Below, in pieces: positions 1-8,992 of a DNA stretch of 64,000 nucleotides (position 1 is its first letter; the number at the start of each line of letters is the position of its first letter). Source of the DNA: CATQHB01 sp965262595 (GTDB taxonomy: Bacteria > Chloroflexota > Dehalococcoidia > Lucifugimonadales > UBA3495); the NCBI GenBank assembly GCA_965262595.1, contig OZ253548.1, positions 124,001 through 188,000 on the forward strand, in the 5' to 3' direction. A model generated the notes under the pieces. It did no database searches, was not told the DNA's origin, and saw only the letters and a list, made by a program, of their open reading frames with translations. The position numbers and the translations under genes are program-made.

Positions 1-256
1 ACCGGTGGGCTGCATCGCGACGGATTGCCTCGGCGATACTTGACCCACCCGCCAACCGGCGCAGGCTAATTTGTGATGTTGCGCCGGTAGGCCCTAACCT
101 GGCCTCCCGGGGCTGTGCCTTTGCACCCCTGGCCGCGGGGCCTTAAAATGCCTTTGGTACCAGGGAAGATAACCCGTCTGTTACCCTGGTGGGCGTTCCA
201 GTCAATAAGTTGGCAACGCCCGTAAAAGCAAATACCGTAAAAAGGATGGCCGCAAT
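1..256. other. left-edge intergenic region, no gene seen
   Basis: I see no convincing coding sequence here. A short inverted repeat (ACCAGGG around 160-166 with CCCTGGT near 184-191) lies about 70 bases before the first gene and could be a terminator of a gene left of the window or a small leader structure. An AAAAAGGA stretch near 240 is the likely ribosome binding site of the gene at 257. Confidence 0.4.
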
Positions 257-1366
257 ATGCCTGCGTTAGAAGCTGGAATCCAGTTTCATCTTCCCACCTA
301 CGCCCATGTTCCCCTGCCCCATATGGTGGATTTGGCTAAAGAGGCTGAAGCCAAGGGGGTTTCCCAATTTTGGGTTACCGACAATCTCAGGAGCCGCAAT
401 ACCTTTGTAACCCTGGCGGCAATGGCCTCTAACCTCAATGTCAAGCTGGGTACGGCGGTAACGGTGCAGTACTTTCGTAATCCGGTGGACCTGGCCGATA
501 TGATAGCCACGCTCAGCGAGTTGATGGACGGCCGGGAATTGAGTATCGGCCTGGGGCGAGGCAACCCTCGTACTCCAACGCTGATCAGGACTCCCAGGCC
601 GGTCAGTATGCTGCGGGAGACGGCGCAAAGCCTGCGCCGGCTGCTGTCCGGTGAAGGCGTATGCTTTGCGGAGTACCCGAATATTCTTTCCTATTTTAAC
701 TTCAATCCCGAGGCAACCTTCCGTCTGAACTTTAGTCCCGGCAGTCCCGTCCTGCTCTATTGCGGCAGCAACGGCCCCTTGGGGATGGCCGTGGGAGGCG
801 AAAATATGGACGGGCTAATCTTCGGCGGTCACTATGTGGCGGCCCTGCGTACCGGTCGAGTCCCCAAGCTTTTGGAAACCTTTGATAACGCTGCTTCCCG
901 GGGAGGGCAGAAAACTGCAATAGCCGAGGGAACCACCGCCTCCTCTGCCTCCCCCGCCTCTCCTACCCTCAAGGTGGCGGAGATAAAAATCTCCTTGTCC
1001 CGAGATCCGCTGGCGGCCCGGGAGTGGGTCAAGGAAAGCGCCGGTCACCGGGTGCTGACTATGTACCGCGGCGGCTATACCAATGAAGACATCCAAAAGT
1101 TGGGAGTATCCCTGGATGACATGGAGCGGCTGGATGCGGCGGAGAAAAAGGGGGCGTCCGAATCGGCCTTCAATGGGCTGGTAACCGATTCGATGATCGA
1201 CGCCATATTTATTGCCGGAACGCCGGGCGATTGCCTGGAGCGAATGCTGGAGGTTCGAGACATTGCCCGGGAACAGGGCTTCGGGCAATTGATGTTTTCC
1301 GAGTTGGGACCGGACTTGGACGAGGCTATGACCCTGCTGTGCGACGAGGTAATCCCCTCCCTCTAA
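257..1366 (+). CDS. LLM-class flavin-dependent oxidoreductase
   Basis: A 369-residue luciferase-like TIM-barrel oxidoreductase, probably cytoplasmic and using F420 or FMN to oxidise or oxygenate a small organic substrate. Visible family marks are the N-terminal barrel strand (GIQFHLPTYAHVPL), a segment like LAKEAEAKGVSQFWVTDNL matching the usual 'E..GF...W..DH' region, the strand with KLGTAVTVQYFRNPVDLA, and GRELSIGLGRGNP, the typical 'GR...GLGRG' motif near residue 93. A disordered Ala/Ser/Pro insert lies around residues 222-237, which is unusual for the fold. ATG at 257 follows a purine-rich site (AAAAAGGA). It stands alone on this strand, with a convergent unit downstream. Substrate is unknown; the family call is firm, the F420/FMN choice is not. 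Confidence 0.9.
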   Translation: MPALEAGIQFHLPTYAHVPLPHMVDLAKEAEAKGVSQFWVTDNLRSRNTFVTLAAMASNLNVKLGTAVTVQYFRNPVDLADMIATLSELMDGRELSIGLGRGNPRTPTLIRTPRPVSMLRETAQSLRRLLSGEGVCFAEYPNILSYFNFNPEATFRLNFSPGSPVLLYCGSNGPLGMAVGGENMDGLIFGGHYVAALRTGRVPKLLETFDNAASRGGQKTAIAEGTTASSASPASPTLKVAEIKISLSRDPLAAREWVKESAGHRVLTMYRGGYTNEDIQKLGVSLDDMERLDAAEKKGASESAFNGLVTDSMIDAIFIAGTPGDCLERMLEVRDIAREQGFGQLMFSELGPDLDEAMTLLCDEVIPSL

Positions 1367-1713
1367 AGTGAACCCGAGGGGTTAACCGAGTGTCATAGGA
1401 GCGAAGCGCAGGGTAGGCCGGGAAGCCGAGTATTTCCGTGTTCTTATCCTTGTCGAATAGCTTAGCGATTCTTTCCTTCGACTGGCCCAGGATGAGCGGG
1501 GGTATTTGCCGTCCCTCGACAAGGTTAGGATGAGCCGAAGTATCCCTGGGCTGGGATTCTTGAAAGACCCCGGTGGGAAGGACGATATTGTCTCAGTGCG
1601 TTGGAGCGATCGGCGAAAAATAACCGAGCCTCGGACCACTTCTGCGTGACAGTTTATCCGAGGCTCGCCAGGGACCAGGTTGAAAGCCCGAGTCCATACC
1701 ATTGCTTGAAATA
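1367..1713. other. intergenic region between convergent genes
   Basis: About 350 bases without a credible gene. It holds the hairpin terminator listed separately at 1625-1667 and stretches such as TGAAAGACCCCGG that resemble short intergenic repeats elsewhere in the window (see 46380). Nothing else is supported. Confidence 0.5.
1614..1667 (-). terminator. intrinsic terminator of the receptor/LLM unit
   Basis: A perfect 10-bp stem, CGAGCCTCGG at 1625-1634 paired with CCGAGGCTCG at 1658-1667, with a 23-base loop. Read on the minus strand the stem is followed by GTTATTTTTCG, a T-rich tail, 47 bases after the stop of the receptor gene. This fits a rho-independent terminator ending the minus-strand unit 4759-1714. 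Confidence 0.65.
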
Positions 1714-3681
1714 CTATTGCCGGTGCGGGACTTCCTCCCAATTGCTGAGCCAGCTTACGTTGCCTGACATCACCGGCCATTCGTCAATCGCGGGACCAAG
1801 AGGCCAAACCGAGTTCTCCTCGAAGAGCACAATTTGCGCCACATTTTCGAACATCCACTTAGTCATTTCCGCCGTTTTGGCCCAACGCTGTTCTTCGTCC
1901 ACCAAAACTGAAGCCTCATCCAGGAATGCCTCCAGCGTCGGATGCTCAAAGCCAAAGTTGAAGGAACCCTTGGGACTGTAAATCCGGAAGTAACCCAGAA
2001 CCGGCTCAACGCTTGCCCCGCCGTTGTGTCCACTGACTCCCAGGGCCGTGCGGTTCACCGTCCCGGGGCGGAAGCCGGAATAGGGACTGAAACTCTGTTC
2101 CGTGGTAATTCCCACGTCCTCCCACATGGTGGCAACCGCTTTAGCCGCCTCGATGTTGCCGGCCTGGGGGCGAGGGTAGAGGAACATCGGTATTTTGAAT
2201 CCATTGGGGTAGCCGGCCTCGGTAAGCAACTCCCCGGCTCTTTCCGGGTTGTATTCGTAAACAAGCTGATCTATCCCAAGTTGCTTGGCCCGCGCATCAT
2301 GCCCGCTCCAGCCCTGATGGTAGAAGGGCCGGCCTTCGCCAAAGGCCAGGTTGTTAACCAGCTTGACCCGGTCAATTGCCATACTCATGGCTTGGCGTAC
2401 TTTACGGGCACGGGCCCACTCCTCTGAGTTGACGTCACGATCACAGGCAACCCAGGGAGCGTAGTCGCCGCAGTGAGTTGCGTAACTGGCCGTATCGCCC
2501 AGGACAACCTTGGGAGGCGTCCCGTCGGCGGAAGGCTGGTGGAACGGGTGGTCGGGATAGTATTGTTGGCCGTGGACGTTCAAGAACTGGTAGGCCCCGC
2601 CGGGGAACCGCATGAATTTTACGTCGGGGACATTTTCCTGCTTGATTGCCTGAATAGATTGAGCGCTGAACGATCCGGTATCCAGCTTGCCAACCAGGAA
2701 GTTGGCTACTCGTGTAGCATCTTCAGCAATCTCCCACCAGATCATTTCCTCCCACTCCGGGGAACGACGCCAGTGGCCCGGCACTGCTTTCATCCGCCGG
2801 AATTCGTCGGTCTTGACCTCGACCAACTCCCAGGGGCCGGTGCCGATGGAATCCAGATTGGCCTGTTCCTCTCCTACCTGGTCGAAATGAGATTTGTTGT
2901 GGAAGGACAGGGAAGTGCTGGGAGATTGGCTGTACCAGGTGACTTCATAGGTGGGTTTGGGACGATTGAGCTGAACCGTATGCTCGTCAACCTTGGTCAA
3001 CTCACACCCGTCGCAACCAAAGACTCGCCGGATTCCGCCGGCCGAAGTGTGAACCGATCCTTCCTCTATAACATTCTCAATGGTGAATATGAAGTCGTCG
3101 GCAGAGAAAGCCCCGTACCCCTGATGAAACCGGGCATTTTGCTCTAAATGGAAAGTGAAACCGTCGGCGGCGGAGTTTGCTTCCCAACTCTCCACCAGGC
3201 GGGACAGTCGCTCACCCTCCGGCGAAGTAGCCCACATTGGCTCATGGGTAATATAGTATTCGAACCGGGCGTGAAGGAAAGGCATATTCTGTAATATACC
3301 GACGAAGGGACCCAGGTCAGTCATGCCCACGTTCAGCGTGCCGTAAGCCTCAACCGCGGGCGCGGCGGGAACTTCTGCCGACGCCGGGGCGGCGGTGGGA
3401 GCAGGTTGGCCGTTCCCCGAAGCTGCCGCCGCCGCAGGTTCCGCAGGCGCCGAAGCTGAGGTCGCCCCGGCTGACGAAGACGCCGTAGCTGACGAACCTG
3501 CGGACGATGCCGCCGTTGACGATGCAGTTTCTGCAGCCGTGTTCGACGACGGGACTGGCGCCTCTGCCGGTGCGGCGCCGGAAGAGGCCGACGGCGCCGC
3601 AGATGATCCGCAAGCTAGAACCGCGCTTACCAATATCAGGAATATTCCGGTAAAGACAAGCTTGGGCATACCTATTTTCAT
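1714..3681 (-). CDS. ABC transporter substrate-binding lipoprotein, family 5
   Basis: A 655-residue extracytoplasmic receptor of the DppA/OppA type (SBP family 5), expected to capture peptides or other small solutes for a permease pair. The start chosen is ATG at 3681, preceded by AGGAAGG; a longer reading from 3729 only adds 16 residues without a ribosome site. The N-terminus is a lipoprotein signal (hydrophobic core, then VSAVLAC with Cys24), followed by about 95 residues of Ala/Ser/Pro linker. Family marks in the mature part include 'W..NSAADGFTFHLEQNARFH' early in the domain, the 'VRQAMSMAIDR' region and 'ERAGELLTEAGYPNGF'. It starts 28 bases after the LLM gene stop, so both probably share a transcript. 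The divergent permeases at 5122-7263 are the likely partners. Confidence 0.92.
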   Translation of the reverse strand: MKIGMPKLVFTGIFLILVSAVLACGSSAAPSASSGAAPAEAPVPSSNTAAETASSTAASSAGSSATASSSAGATSASAPAEPAAAAASGNGQPAPTAAPASAEVPAAPAVEAYGTLNVGMTDLGPFVGILQNMPFLHARFEYYITHEPMWATSPEGERLSRLVESWEANSAADGFTFHLEQNARFHQGYGAFSADDFIFTIENVIEEGSVHTSAGGIRRVFGCDGCELTKVDEHTVQLNRPKPTYEVTWYSQSPSTSLSFHNKSHFDQVGEEQANLDSIGTGPWELVEVKTDEFRRMKAVPGHWRRSPEWEEMIWWEIAEDATRVANFLVGKLDTGSFSAQSIQAIKQENVPDVKFMRFPGGAYQFLNVHGQQYYPDHPFHQPSADGTPPKVVLGDTASYATHCGDYAPWVACDRDVNSEEWARARKVRQAMSMAIDRVKLVNNLAFGEGRPFYHQGWSGHDARAKQLGIDQLVYEYNPERAGELLTEAGYPNGFKIPMFLYPRPQAGNIEAAKAVATMWEDVGITTEQSFSPYSGFRPGTVNRTALGVSGHNGGASVEPVLGYFRIYSPKGSFNFGFEHPTLEAFLDEASVLVDEEQRWAKTAEMTKWMFENVAQIVLFEENSVWPLGPAIDEWPVMSGNVSWLSNWEEVPHRQ

Positions 3682-3709
3682 AGCAACCTTCCTATGCTGA
3701 ATTGAGGGG

Positions 3710-4759
3710 CTACTCCAGGTTAGAAGCAACTTCCTGACCCAACAACTTTATCGAGCTGTTAACCAGATTAGGCGGCACCCGGCCTCCGGCGCTCACGTCG
3801 GCCACCACCATCGACAGTCCGAGGTCATCTCGGAGCTGGAGCAGTCTTTCCGTTACTTCCTCCGGAGTGCCAAAGACAACCCGAGAGTCCAGCACTTCGT
3901 CATAGGTAAGCTCACCTAACTGTTGCGCGCGCCGTCTCACCCCTTCGGGATCGACTATGCCTTCGTCGCCCAGCCTGGAAATCATCAAGTTGGACTGTCG
4001 CTGGTAGAAACCAAGCATACTTTCCTTGGGTTCCGACCTGGCCTGCTCCCCAGTGGCGGCGGTGTAAACGGGAACCCTTATTCCGGCGTCCGGCTCGCCC
4101 GGGTTGCCGGCCTTCTGCCACGCCTCGCGAAAATCGGATAACTTGGACTTCATGGCATCAATGGTCCCAAATCCCACATTGACAAAAATGGGAATGGCCA
4201 TGCTGCCCGCTTTAACAAAGCTCTCCGGGCTGGCGGCGGCCATGCGGATCGGCGGGTGAGGCTTCTGGAAGGGTTTGGGCATCAGCCGGACGTTATGGAA
4301 GTTATAGTATTGCCCTTCATAGCTGAACTCATCGGTGGTCCAGGCGCGCCGAATAACTTCCAGAGATTCCCAGAATCGCTCGCGGCTTTCCGAATAGGGG
4401 ATATTGTACCCACTATAAGAGATAGTAAGGCCGCTCCTTCCGATGCCGAAGTTGAAGCGGCCCTGGCTGATTTGATCCACCGTAGCGGCCTCTTCGGCGA
4501 TGCGGATCGGGTGGTTCAGCGGCAATACCTGGACCGCAATCCCGATTCGGATCCGTTCGGTGCGATTAGCGATGGCGCCGGCGACTACTATAGGCGAAGA
4601 CAATACGGAGCGTTGAGGCTGAAAATGGCGCTCCGCCAGCCAAACTCCGTGAAATCCCGATTCCTCCGCCACATCAACCTGGGCAAAGCTTTCTCGGAAA
4701 GCTGCTGGCTGATCGGTGGCGTCGCGCAGGTCAAATTCAATTGCGGCAGTTAATTCCAT
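3710..4759 (-). CDS. LLM-class flavin-dependent oxidoreductase
   Basis: A 349-residue luciferase-like monooxygenase. The sequence shows ESGFHGVWLAERHFQP (the canonical 'E..G.D..W..EHH' type helix), SPIVVAGAIANRTERIRIG, the 'LPLNHPIRIAEEAATVDQ' motif and 'GRFNFGIGRSG', all in normal order for the bacterial luciferase fold, and PHPPIRMAAASPES near residue 170. The ATG at 4759 is preceded only by a G-rich run. It is the first gene of a probable two-gene unit with the receptor lipoprotein 28 bases downstream, which suggests that uptake and oxidation of the same class of compound are coupled. Substrate is not predictable. Confidence 0.92.
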   Translation of the reverse strand: MELTAAIEFDLRDATDQPAAFRESFAQVDVAEESGFHGVWLAERHFQPQRSVLSSPIVVAGAIANRTERIRIGIAVQVLPLNHPIRIAEEAATVDQISQGRFNFGIGRSGLTISYSGYNIPYSESRERFWESLEVIRRAWTTDEFSYEGQYYNFHNVRLMPKPFQKPHPPIRMAAASPESFVKAGSMAIPIFVNVGFGTIDAMKSKLSDFREAWQKAGNPGEPDAGIRVPVYTAATGEQARSEPKESMLGFYQRQSNLMISRLGDEGIVDPEGVRRRAQQLGELTYDEVLDSRVVFGTPEEVTERLLQLRDDLGLSMVVADVSAGGRVPPNLVNSSIKLLGQEVASNLE

Positions 4760-4864
4760 GCCGGCCCCCCTTTTCCAGGTAGTTATAAACCGCCAACGTC
4801 AGGCTGCGGCAACAATTTTTCTACAGTTGCCCACGCTGATCGTAGGGCATAACCCGTAGCCGGT

Positions 4865-4894
4865 AGTATATTCATTGGGTAAAGACACTGTCAA
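4865..4894 (-). promoter_or_regulatory. sigma-70-like promoter for the LLM/receptor unit
   Basis: On the minus strand TTGACA (plus 4889-4894) and TATACT (plus 4865-4870) are separated by 18 bases, a near-consensus pair about 105 bases upstream of the ATG at 4759. It lies in the divergent gap between this unit and the permeases. Confidence 0.65.
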
Positions 4895-4954
4895 TTTGAG
4901 CGAAGAATATCGCCGACTGTCGTCAGTTTCTGCGCGTGCCATTCCAGTATGCGC

Positions 4955-4983
4955 TTGACAGTCAAACTGGTTAAGGATAGCCT
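4955..4983 (+). promoter_or_regulatory. weak candidate promoter for the permease pair
   Basis: TTGACA at 4955-4960 and TAGCCT at 4978-4983 with a 17-base spacer, about 140 bases before the permease start. The -35 is consensus but the -10 is poor. Together with the minus-strand promoter at 4865-4894 it would make this 362-base gap a divergent control region. No gene is seen in the gap. Confidence 0.3.
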
Positions 4984-5121
4984 TCTTGCTGATGTGGTTT
5001 TGGCTTCATTAGCCCTCATTTTGACGCCGGTTTCAACCATAAAGTTCCGGTATGTCCCAACGATAGAGTAGTTGCCGCAATTCTCAATCGGCCAAAACAA
5101 TAGTGGTTATCAAGGTACAAG

Positions 5122-6060
5122 ATGTACAAATTCTTAATACGGCGAATGATTGTATCTTTCTTTACCTTACTGGTCATTTCCTTGCTGGTGTTTTTGCTGG
5201 CCCGGGGCACCGGCGACCCTCGTTCTCTGATGCTGGATGACTACGCCGACCCGACCCAATGGGCGGAAGTGGGCGTGAAGCTGGGTTTGGACCGCCCCTG
5301 GTTTATCAGTTGGCCTCCCTGGGACTCCCAATACGGCATCTTCCTGACCAATGCGGCCCGTCTCGATTTTGGCAAGGCCATAGTTGACCCGCGGCCCGTA
5401 TCCGAAATCATTCTTGAGCGACTCCCCGCCACGCTGCAACTGGGTCTCGCCGCCTTTATTTTCTCAATTGTCCTGGGCGTTCCCCTGGGAATTCTCTCGT
5501 CGCTAAAGCGGAACAGTGTGTGGGATAACCTGGGCAAATTGGTAGCCCTGGTTGGGCAATCCATGCCCCCGTTCTGGCTGGGCATAATGTTAATCTTCCT
5601 ATTCGCGCTGAAAGTGGAATGGGTCCCCCCTTCGGGCCGTCAGGACTGGAACAGTTTTATTCTTCCTTCTATTACCTTGGGGTGGTTCTTTGTGGCGGCC
5701 AATATGCGCCTGATTCGGTCCGCGATGTTGGAAGTGCTGGATACGGAGTACATCAAGCTGGCGCGGGCAAAGGGAGTTTCTCCGCCGCTGGTCATCTGGA
5801 AACACGCTCTCCGAAACGCATTAATACCGCCGCTGACTTTTATGGGCGTTACCCTGGGACTGTTGATTACCGGGTCTATTGTGGCGGAAACCGTTTTCCA
5901 GTGGCCCGGACTGGGATTGCTGGCTTTTACCGCTCTTACCCGGTCGGATTATCCAACCCTGCAAGGTATCGTAATGGTATTCTCCGGGATGTACCTGGTT
6001 ATCAATTTCCTGGTCGATGTCCTGTACGCCTACATCGACCCGCGGATCCGATACTCTTAA
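5122..6060 (+). CDS. ABC transporter permease, DppB type
   Basis: A 312-residue inner-membrane permease of the BPD_transp_1 family with an N-terminal membrane anchor (residues about 8-30) and five further hydrophobic segments. The EAA loop reads 'YIKLARAKGVSPPLVIWKHALRNALIPPLT', and the C-terminus ends in LVDVLYAYIDPRIRYS, the standard DppB ending. It is followed after 51 bases by a DppC-type permease. The divergently transcribed receptor at 1714 is the nearest candidate binding protein. No ATPase gene is present, so energising subunits must be encoded elsewhere. Confidence 0.93.
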   Translation: MYKFLIRRMIVSFFTLLVISLLVFLLARGTGDPRSLMLDDYADPTQWAEVGVKLGLDRPWFISWPPWDSQYGIFLTNAARLDFGKAIVDPRPVSEIILERLPATLQLGLAAFIFSIVLGVPLGILSSLKRNSVWDNLGKLVALVGQSMPPFWLGIMLIFLFALKVEWVPPSGRQDWNSFILPSITLGWFFVAANMRLIRSAMLEVLDTEYIKLARAKGVSPPLVIWKHALRNALIPPLTFMGVTLGLLITGSIVAETVFQWPGLGLLAFTALTRSDYPTLQGIVMVFSGMYLVINFLVDVLYAYIDPRIRYS

Positions 6061-6111
6061 CCAATATCCCCAATTGTCCCGAATCGTTATGTGAGGCCGG
6101 AGAGGAAGGCA

Positions 6112-7263
6112 GTGACCAGCGGCGCTACTACAACTGAACGAGCTGAGCCTGAACGAACCGGGCGGGCGGGGCGGTTGCTTCGACGCCATGTTGGTCCCGC
6201 CGATATAGTGGCCGCCCTGAAGTGGGGGTATCGCCATATCGTCCTGGTCTTGGCGCTTACCGTGCTGGGACTATTGGTTATTACTGCGGTTCTGGCCCAG
6301 TGGATTGCCCCCTATGACCCCAGGAAAGGCGATCTGGACGACAAGAACACACCGCCGTCCTGGATTGGTGCGATAGCATTGCAGCGAGTAGTGGTGGACG
6401 GCTTCCCGGAGGATGAAAATGCTCAGATCTCCTTTAACCGTGCCTCCAACCTAGCCGATTCCGGGAAAATACTTGACCTTCAGGGCATTGAATTGACCCG
6501 GGAACAGGTTTCACTGGGGAGTCCGATTCAAGAGGTAATCCGACCGGCCGGCAGCGTCAAGTTCCTGTTAGGCGCGGACGATCAGGGACGGGACCTGCTC
6601 AGTCGCATTATATGGGGGGCGCGGGTGTCGCTTATTGTAGCCGCCGTCACCATAGTGATTGGAGGGTCGGTCGGCACCGCCCTGGGGCTGGTATCCGGCT
6701 ATTATGGAGGCTGGCCCGACGAGATTATCATGCGCATGGTCGATATCTTTTTAGCCCTGCCGCTCGTAATGGTAGCCCTGGTTTTGGTGGTGGTGCTGGG
6801 CAATTTCAGCTTGCCTTTCCTGCCGATGAAGGAAATCCACATGATTGCCATCGTTCTTTCCCTGTTTATCTGGGTACGCTTTGCGCGCCAGGTGCGGGGA
6901 GAGGTGTTGGGTCTGAAGACCATGGATTATGTGGCAATGGCGCGGGTCGCGGGAGCTTCGACGCGCCGAATTTTGTTGACCCACCTTTTGCCGGGGGTGC
7001 TCAATACGGTGATTGTGGTTGGCACTTTGCAGGTCAGCGTAGTCATTCTGCTGGAGTCAATCCTGAGCTTTCTGGGCGCTGGAGTAGCCCCTCCCACACC
7101 GGCCTGGGGATCAATGGTCGCTGACGGCAGAGACTTCCTAAAGACGGCCTGGTGGGTCAGTACCATGCCCGGCCTGGCCCTACTGCTTACGGTTATGGCG
7201 TTCAATCTGATTGGAGACTGGATTCGCGATTCGCTGGATCCCCGACTTCGGCAGCAGTTGTAG
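6112..7263 (+). CDS. ABC transporter permease, DppC type
   Basis: A 383-residue permease, partner of the preceding DppB-type subunit. I chose GTG at 6112 because AGAGGAAGG lies at the right distance; an upstream GTG at 6091 would add seven residues but has no site. A cytoplasmic N-terminal extension precedes the first membrane helix (around residues 42-65). A long periplasmic insert of roughly 85 residues before 'LLGADDQGRDLLSRIIWGAR' makes it longer than the usual 290-300 residues. The EAA loop (DYVAMARVAGASTRRILLTH) and the C-terminal 'FNLIGDWIRDSLDPRLRQQL' are typical. Confidence 0.93.
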   Translation: MTSGATTTERAEPERTGRAGRLLRRHVGPADIVAALKWGYRHIVLVLALTVLGLLVITAVLAQWIAPYDPRKGDLDDKNTPPSWIGAIALQRVVVDGFPEDENAQISFNRASNLADSGKILDLQGIELTREQVSLGSPIQEVIRPAGSVKFLLGADDQGRDLLSRIIWGARVSLIVAAVTIVIGGSVGTALGLVSGYYGGWPDEIIMRMVDIFLALPLVMVALVLVVVLGNFSLPFLPMKEIHMIAIVLSLFIWVRFARQVRGEVLGLKTMDYVAMARVAGASTRRILLTHLLPGVLNTVIVVGTLQVSVVILLESILSFLGAGVAPPTPAWGSMVADGRDFLKTAWWVSTMPGLALLLTVMAFNLIGDWIRDSLDPRLRQQL

Positions 7264-7365
7264 GCTTGCAGCCTCTCATAAAAACCACTTGACGCTAGCC
7301 TGGGTTGTGGGCAGTACCGGCAAGGGAACGGCAACACCGCAAAATGTGGTTTGCACTAGTACCAT

Positions 7366-7398
7366 TACCAAAGATGAACGGATACCAAAGATGAACGG
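7366..7398. repeat. 17-bp tandem duplication
   Basis: TACCAAAGATGAACGG occurs twice head to tail with a 17-base period, between the permease stop and the downstream hairpin. It looks like a local slippage duplication; no function is implied. Confidence 0.6.
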
Positions 7399-7406
7399 CG
7401 CTAAAG

Positions 7407-7439
7407 AAAGGGAACCAGTATAGAAATCCGGTTCCCTTT
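7407..7439. terminator. bidirectional hairpin between convergent genes
   Basis: AAAGGGAACC at 7407-7416 pairs perfectly with GGTTCCCTTT at 7430-7439 across a 13-base loop. The A-rich and T-rich edges give it a terminator character on both strands. It sits between the permease (stop 7263) and the convergent hydroxy-acid oxidase (stop 7519). Confidence 0.6.
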
Positions 7440-7518
7440 GCTTTCCGTCCCCTTTGGCGTCCTGCCGGGCGGGCCGTAGCCAACCGTGGCTGGGGAGACC
7501 GGGTCTGCTAAACCGCGG

Positions 7519-8634
7519 CTACCGGAACTCCGGCGCTTGCGGGAACAAGGCCAGGAGGGGAGAGACACCGCCCAGGGAATCCCGGCCAATGCTGCCCACA
7601 TTGGTCTTGCCACACATACCCATAGTGGCATCCAATTCATCCCGCAGCATATCCAGCACCGACCGCACTCCATTCTCTCCGTCAACCGCCAGCCCCCAGA
7701 AAAGAGGCCGGCCAATCAGCACCGCCCGCGCTCCCAGGGCCAGAGCCTTAAAGACGTCGGAACCGCGGCGGATGCCTCCGTCCATATAGACTTCGATTTT
7801 CCCGTCAACGGCATCTACCACTTCCGGCAGCACTTCAATGGTGGCAAAGGTAGTGTCCAGATAGCGGGTGCCATGATTGGAGACGATTACCGCCTTGGCG
7901 CCGTGTTCGGCGGACTGCCGGCCGTCCTCCGCTACCATAATCCCTTTGACCACCAAGGGCAGGTTGGTGTTAGCTGCCAACCATTCCAGGTCGTCCCAGG
8001 TGGCAGCCGGATCCCGGATGTCGTTGGCTCCGGTCGGGGCGTCCAGGCCGAAGCTCCAGTTGCTGCCTTCGATGTTCAGGTCAGCGGCGTAGTTGGGGGA
8101 GGGCGGTCCCTGGTAATCGTTGCGAATATTGCGTTCCCGTTTGGGCTTTATCTTGGCGTCCACGGTGAGGCATAGCCCGGTGTAGCCGGCTTCTTCGGCC
8201 CGCCGCGCCATTTCCAGGGTCATTCCCCGGTCTTTGAAGAAGTACTGCTGGAACCAGATTGGCCCGGTGGCGGCTGCGGCCACTTCCTCCAGGGTTCGGG
8301 AAGCCTGAGCGCTAAGTACCATCAGAGTGCCGGCGGCTCCGGCGGCCCGGGCGGTCGCCAACTCGGCGTCCGGGTGGGCGGCGCTATGGTTGCCCGCCGG
8401 GTCCATCATCACCGGAAAGCTGATTTCCTGCCCCAGGACGGTGGTGCTCAAGTCCCGCTCGCTAATGTCCACCAGCATTCGGGGCTTCATGATTATTGAA
8501 TCAAGGACGGCCCGGGTGCGGCGTAGGGTGATCTCGTCGGTTGCTGCGCCGGCGATAAAGTCGTACTCTCCCTTGCCCAGCTTTTCCCGGGCGATTTCTT
8601 CGTATTCATAAATGTTCACCGGTTTTGCTTCCAT
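7519..8634 (-). CDS. FMN-dependent alpha-hydroxy-acid oxidase family
   Basis: A 371-residue TIM-barrel flavoprotein of the lactate/glycolate oxidase family, which oxidises 2-hydroxy acids to 2-oxo acids with FMN. Visible marks are the N-terminal 'EEIAREKLGKGEYDFIAGAATDE' region, 'GTLMVLSAQASRTLEEV', 'WFQQYFFKDRG', the 'LCLTVDAK' strand, 'LVVKGIMVAEDG' with the FMN-binding lysine, the catalytic histidine in VSNHGTRYLD and the phosphate loop YMDGGIRRGSDVFKALALGA. The usual SNHGGRQLDG is changed to SNHGTRYLD, so substrate range may differ from classic members. ATG at 8634 follows GGGAG. An operator-like palindrome overlaps its candidate promoter. Confidence 0.9.
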   Translation of the reverse strand: MEAKPVNIYEYEEIAREKLGKGEYDFIAGAATDEITLRRTRAVLDSIIMKPRMLVDISERDLSTTVLGQEISFPVMMDPAGNHSAAHPDAELATARAAGAAGTLMVLSAQASRTLEEVAAAATGPIWFQQYFFKDRGMTLEMARRAEEAGYTGLCLTVDAKIKPKRERNIRNDYQGPPSPNYAADLNIEGSNWSFGLDAPTGANDIRDPAATWDDLEWLAANTNLPLVVKGIMVAEDGRQSAEHGAKAVIVSNHGTRYLDTTFATIEVLPEVVDAVDGKIEVYMDGGIRRGSDVFKALALGARAVLIGRPLFWGLAVDGENGVRSVLDMLRDELDATMGMCGKTNVGSIGRDSLGGVSPLLALFPQAPEFR

Positions 8635-8671
8635 ATCAAATCACTCCCGGAGGTTTTTTTCGGATTTCCGG

Positions 8672-8704
8672 GTAATACTATTACATTGGGCAGCGGTTTA
8701 ACAA
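8672..8704 (-). promoter_or_regulatory. candidate promoter with palindromic operator for hydroxy-acid oxidase
   Basis: On the minus strand TTGTTA (plus 8699-8704) and TAGTAT (plus 8675-8680) are 18 bases apart. The perfect palindrome GTAATACTATTAC at 8672-8684 covers the -10 box, as expected for a repressor site. Distance to the start codon is about 40 bases. No regulator gene is adjacent. Confidence 0.4.
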
Positions 8705-8843
8705 GAACCGACCGACCGGGGCCCGGGCGACAACAAAGAAGGTCTGAACGCCGTCGGGCAACCGCCCAGGGCAAAGACCGTTATCCCTCGAAGAAAATTA
8801 CGTATTTCGCCGCATAAAATGTTAAAAAATAATGTTAAATGCA

Positions 8844-8920
8844 TATAATAATCATATTTGCCGATAAACATCGTGAATTGTAGCACAATGTTGACGAATA
8901 GCTGAAAGTGGGAATAGATT
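8844..8920 (+). promoter_or_regulatory. AT-rich divergent region with candidate promoters
   Basis: The 8800-8930 stretch is clearly AT-rich against its surroundings. It contains TATAAT at 8844-8849 without a good -35, and TTGACG (8891-8896) 18 bases before TAGATT (8915-8920), which is the better candidate for the receiver-like gene starting at 8993. The rest of 8635-8992 shows no gene. Confidence 0.35.
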
Positions 8921-8992
8921 GTCTATTGTAAGAACGTAAGACCTGAGATGTTCAAGCCGTGGCTTGGTATAACATTTAATCGAGGTGTTATC

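Noticed and set aside
160..191. Inverted repeat near the left edge as an operator
   Set aside because: Short, with no other evidence; may belong to a gene outside the window.
4891..5100. Possible small gene in the divergent region
   Set aside because: No ribosome site or recognisable sequence; it overlaps the promoter region.
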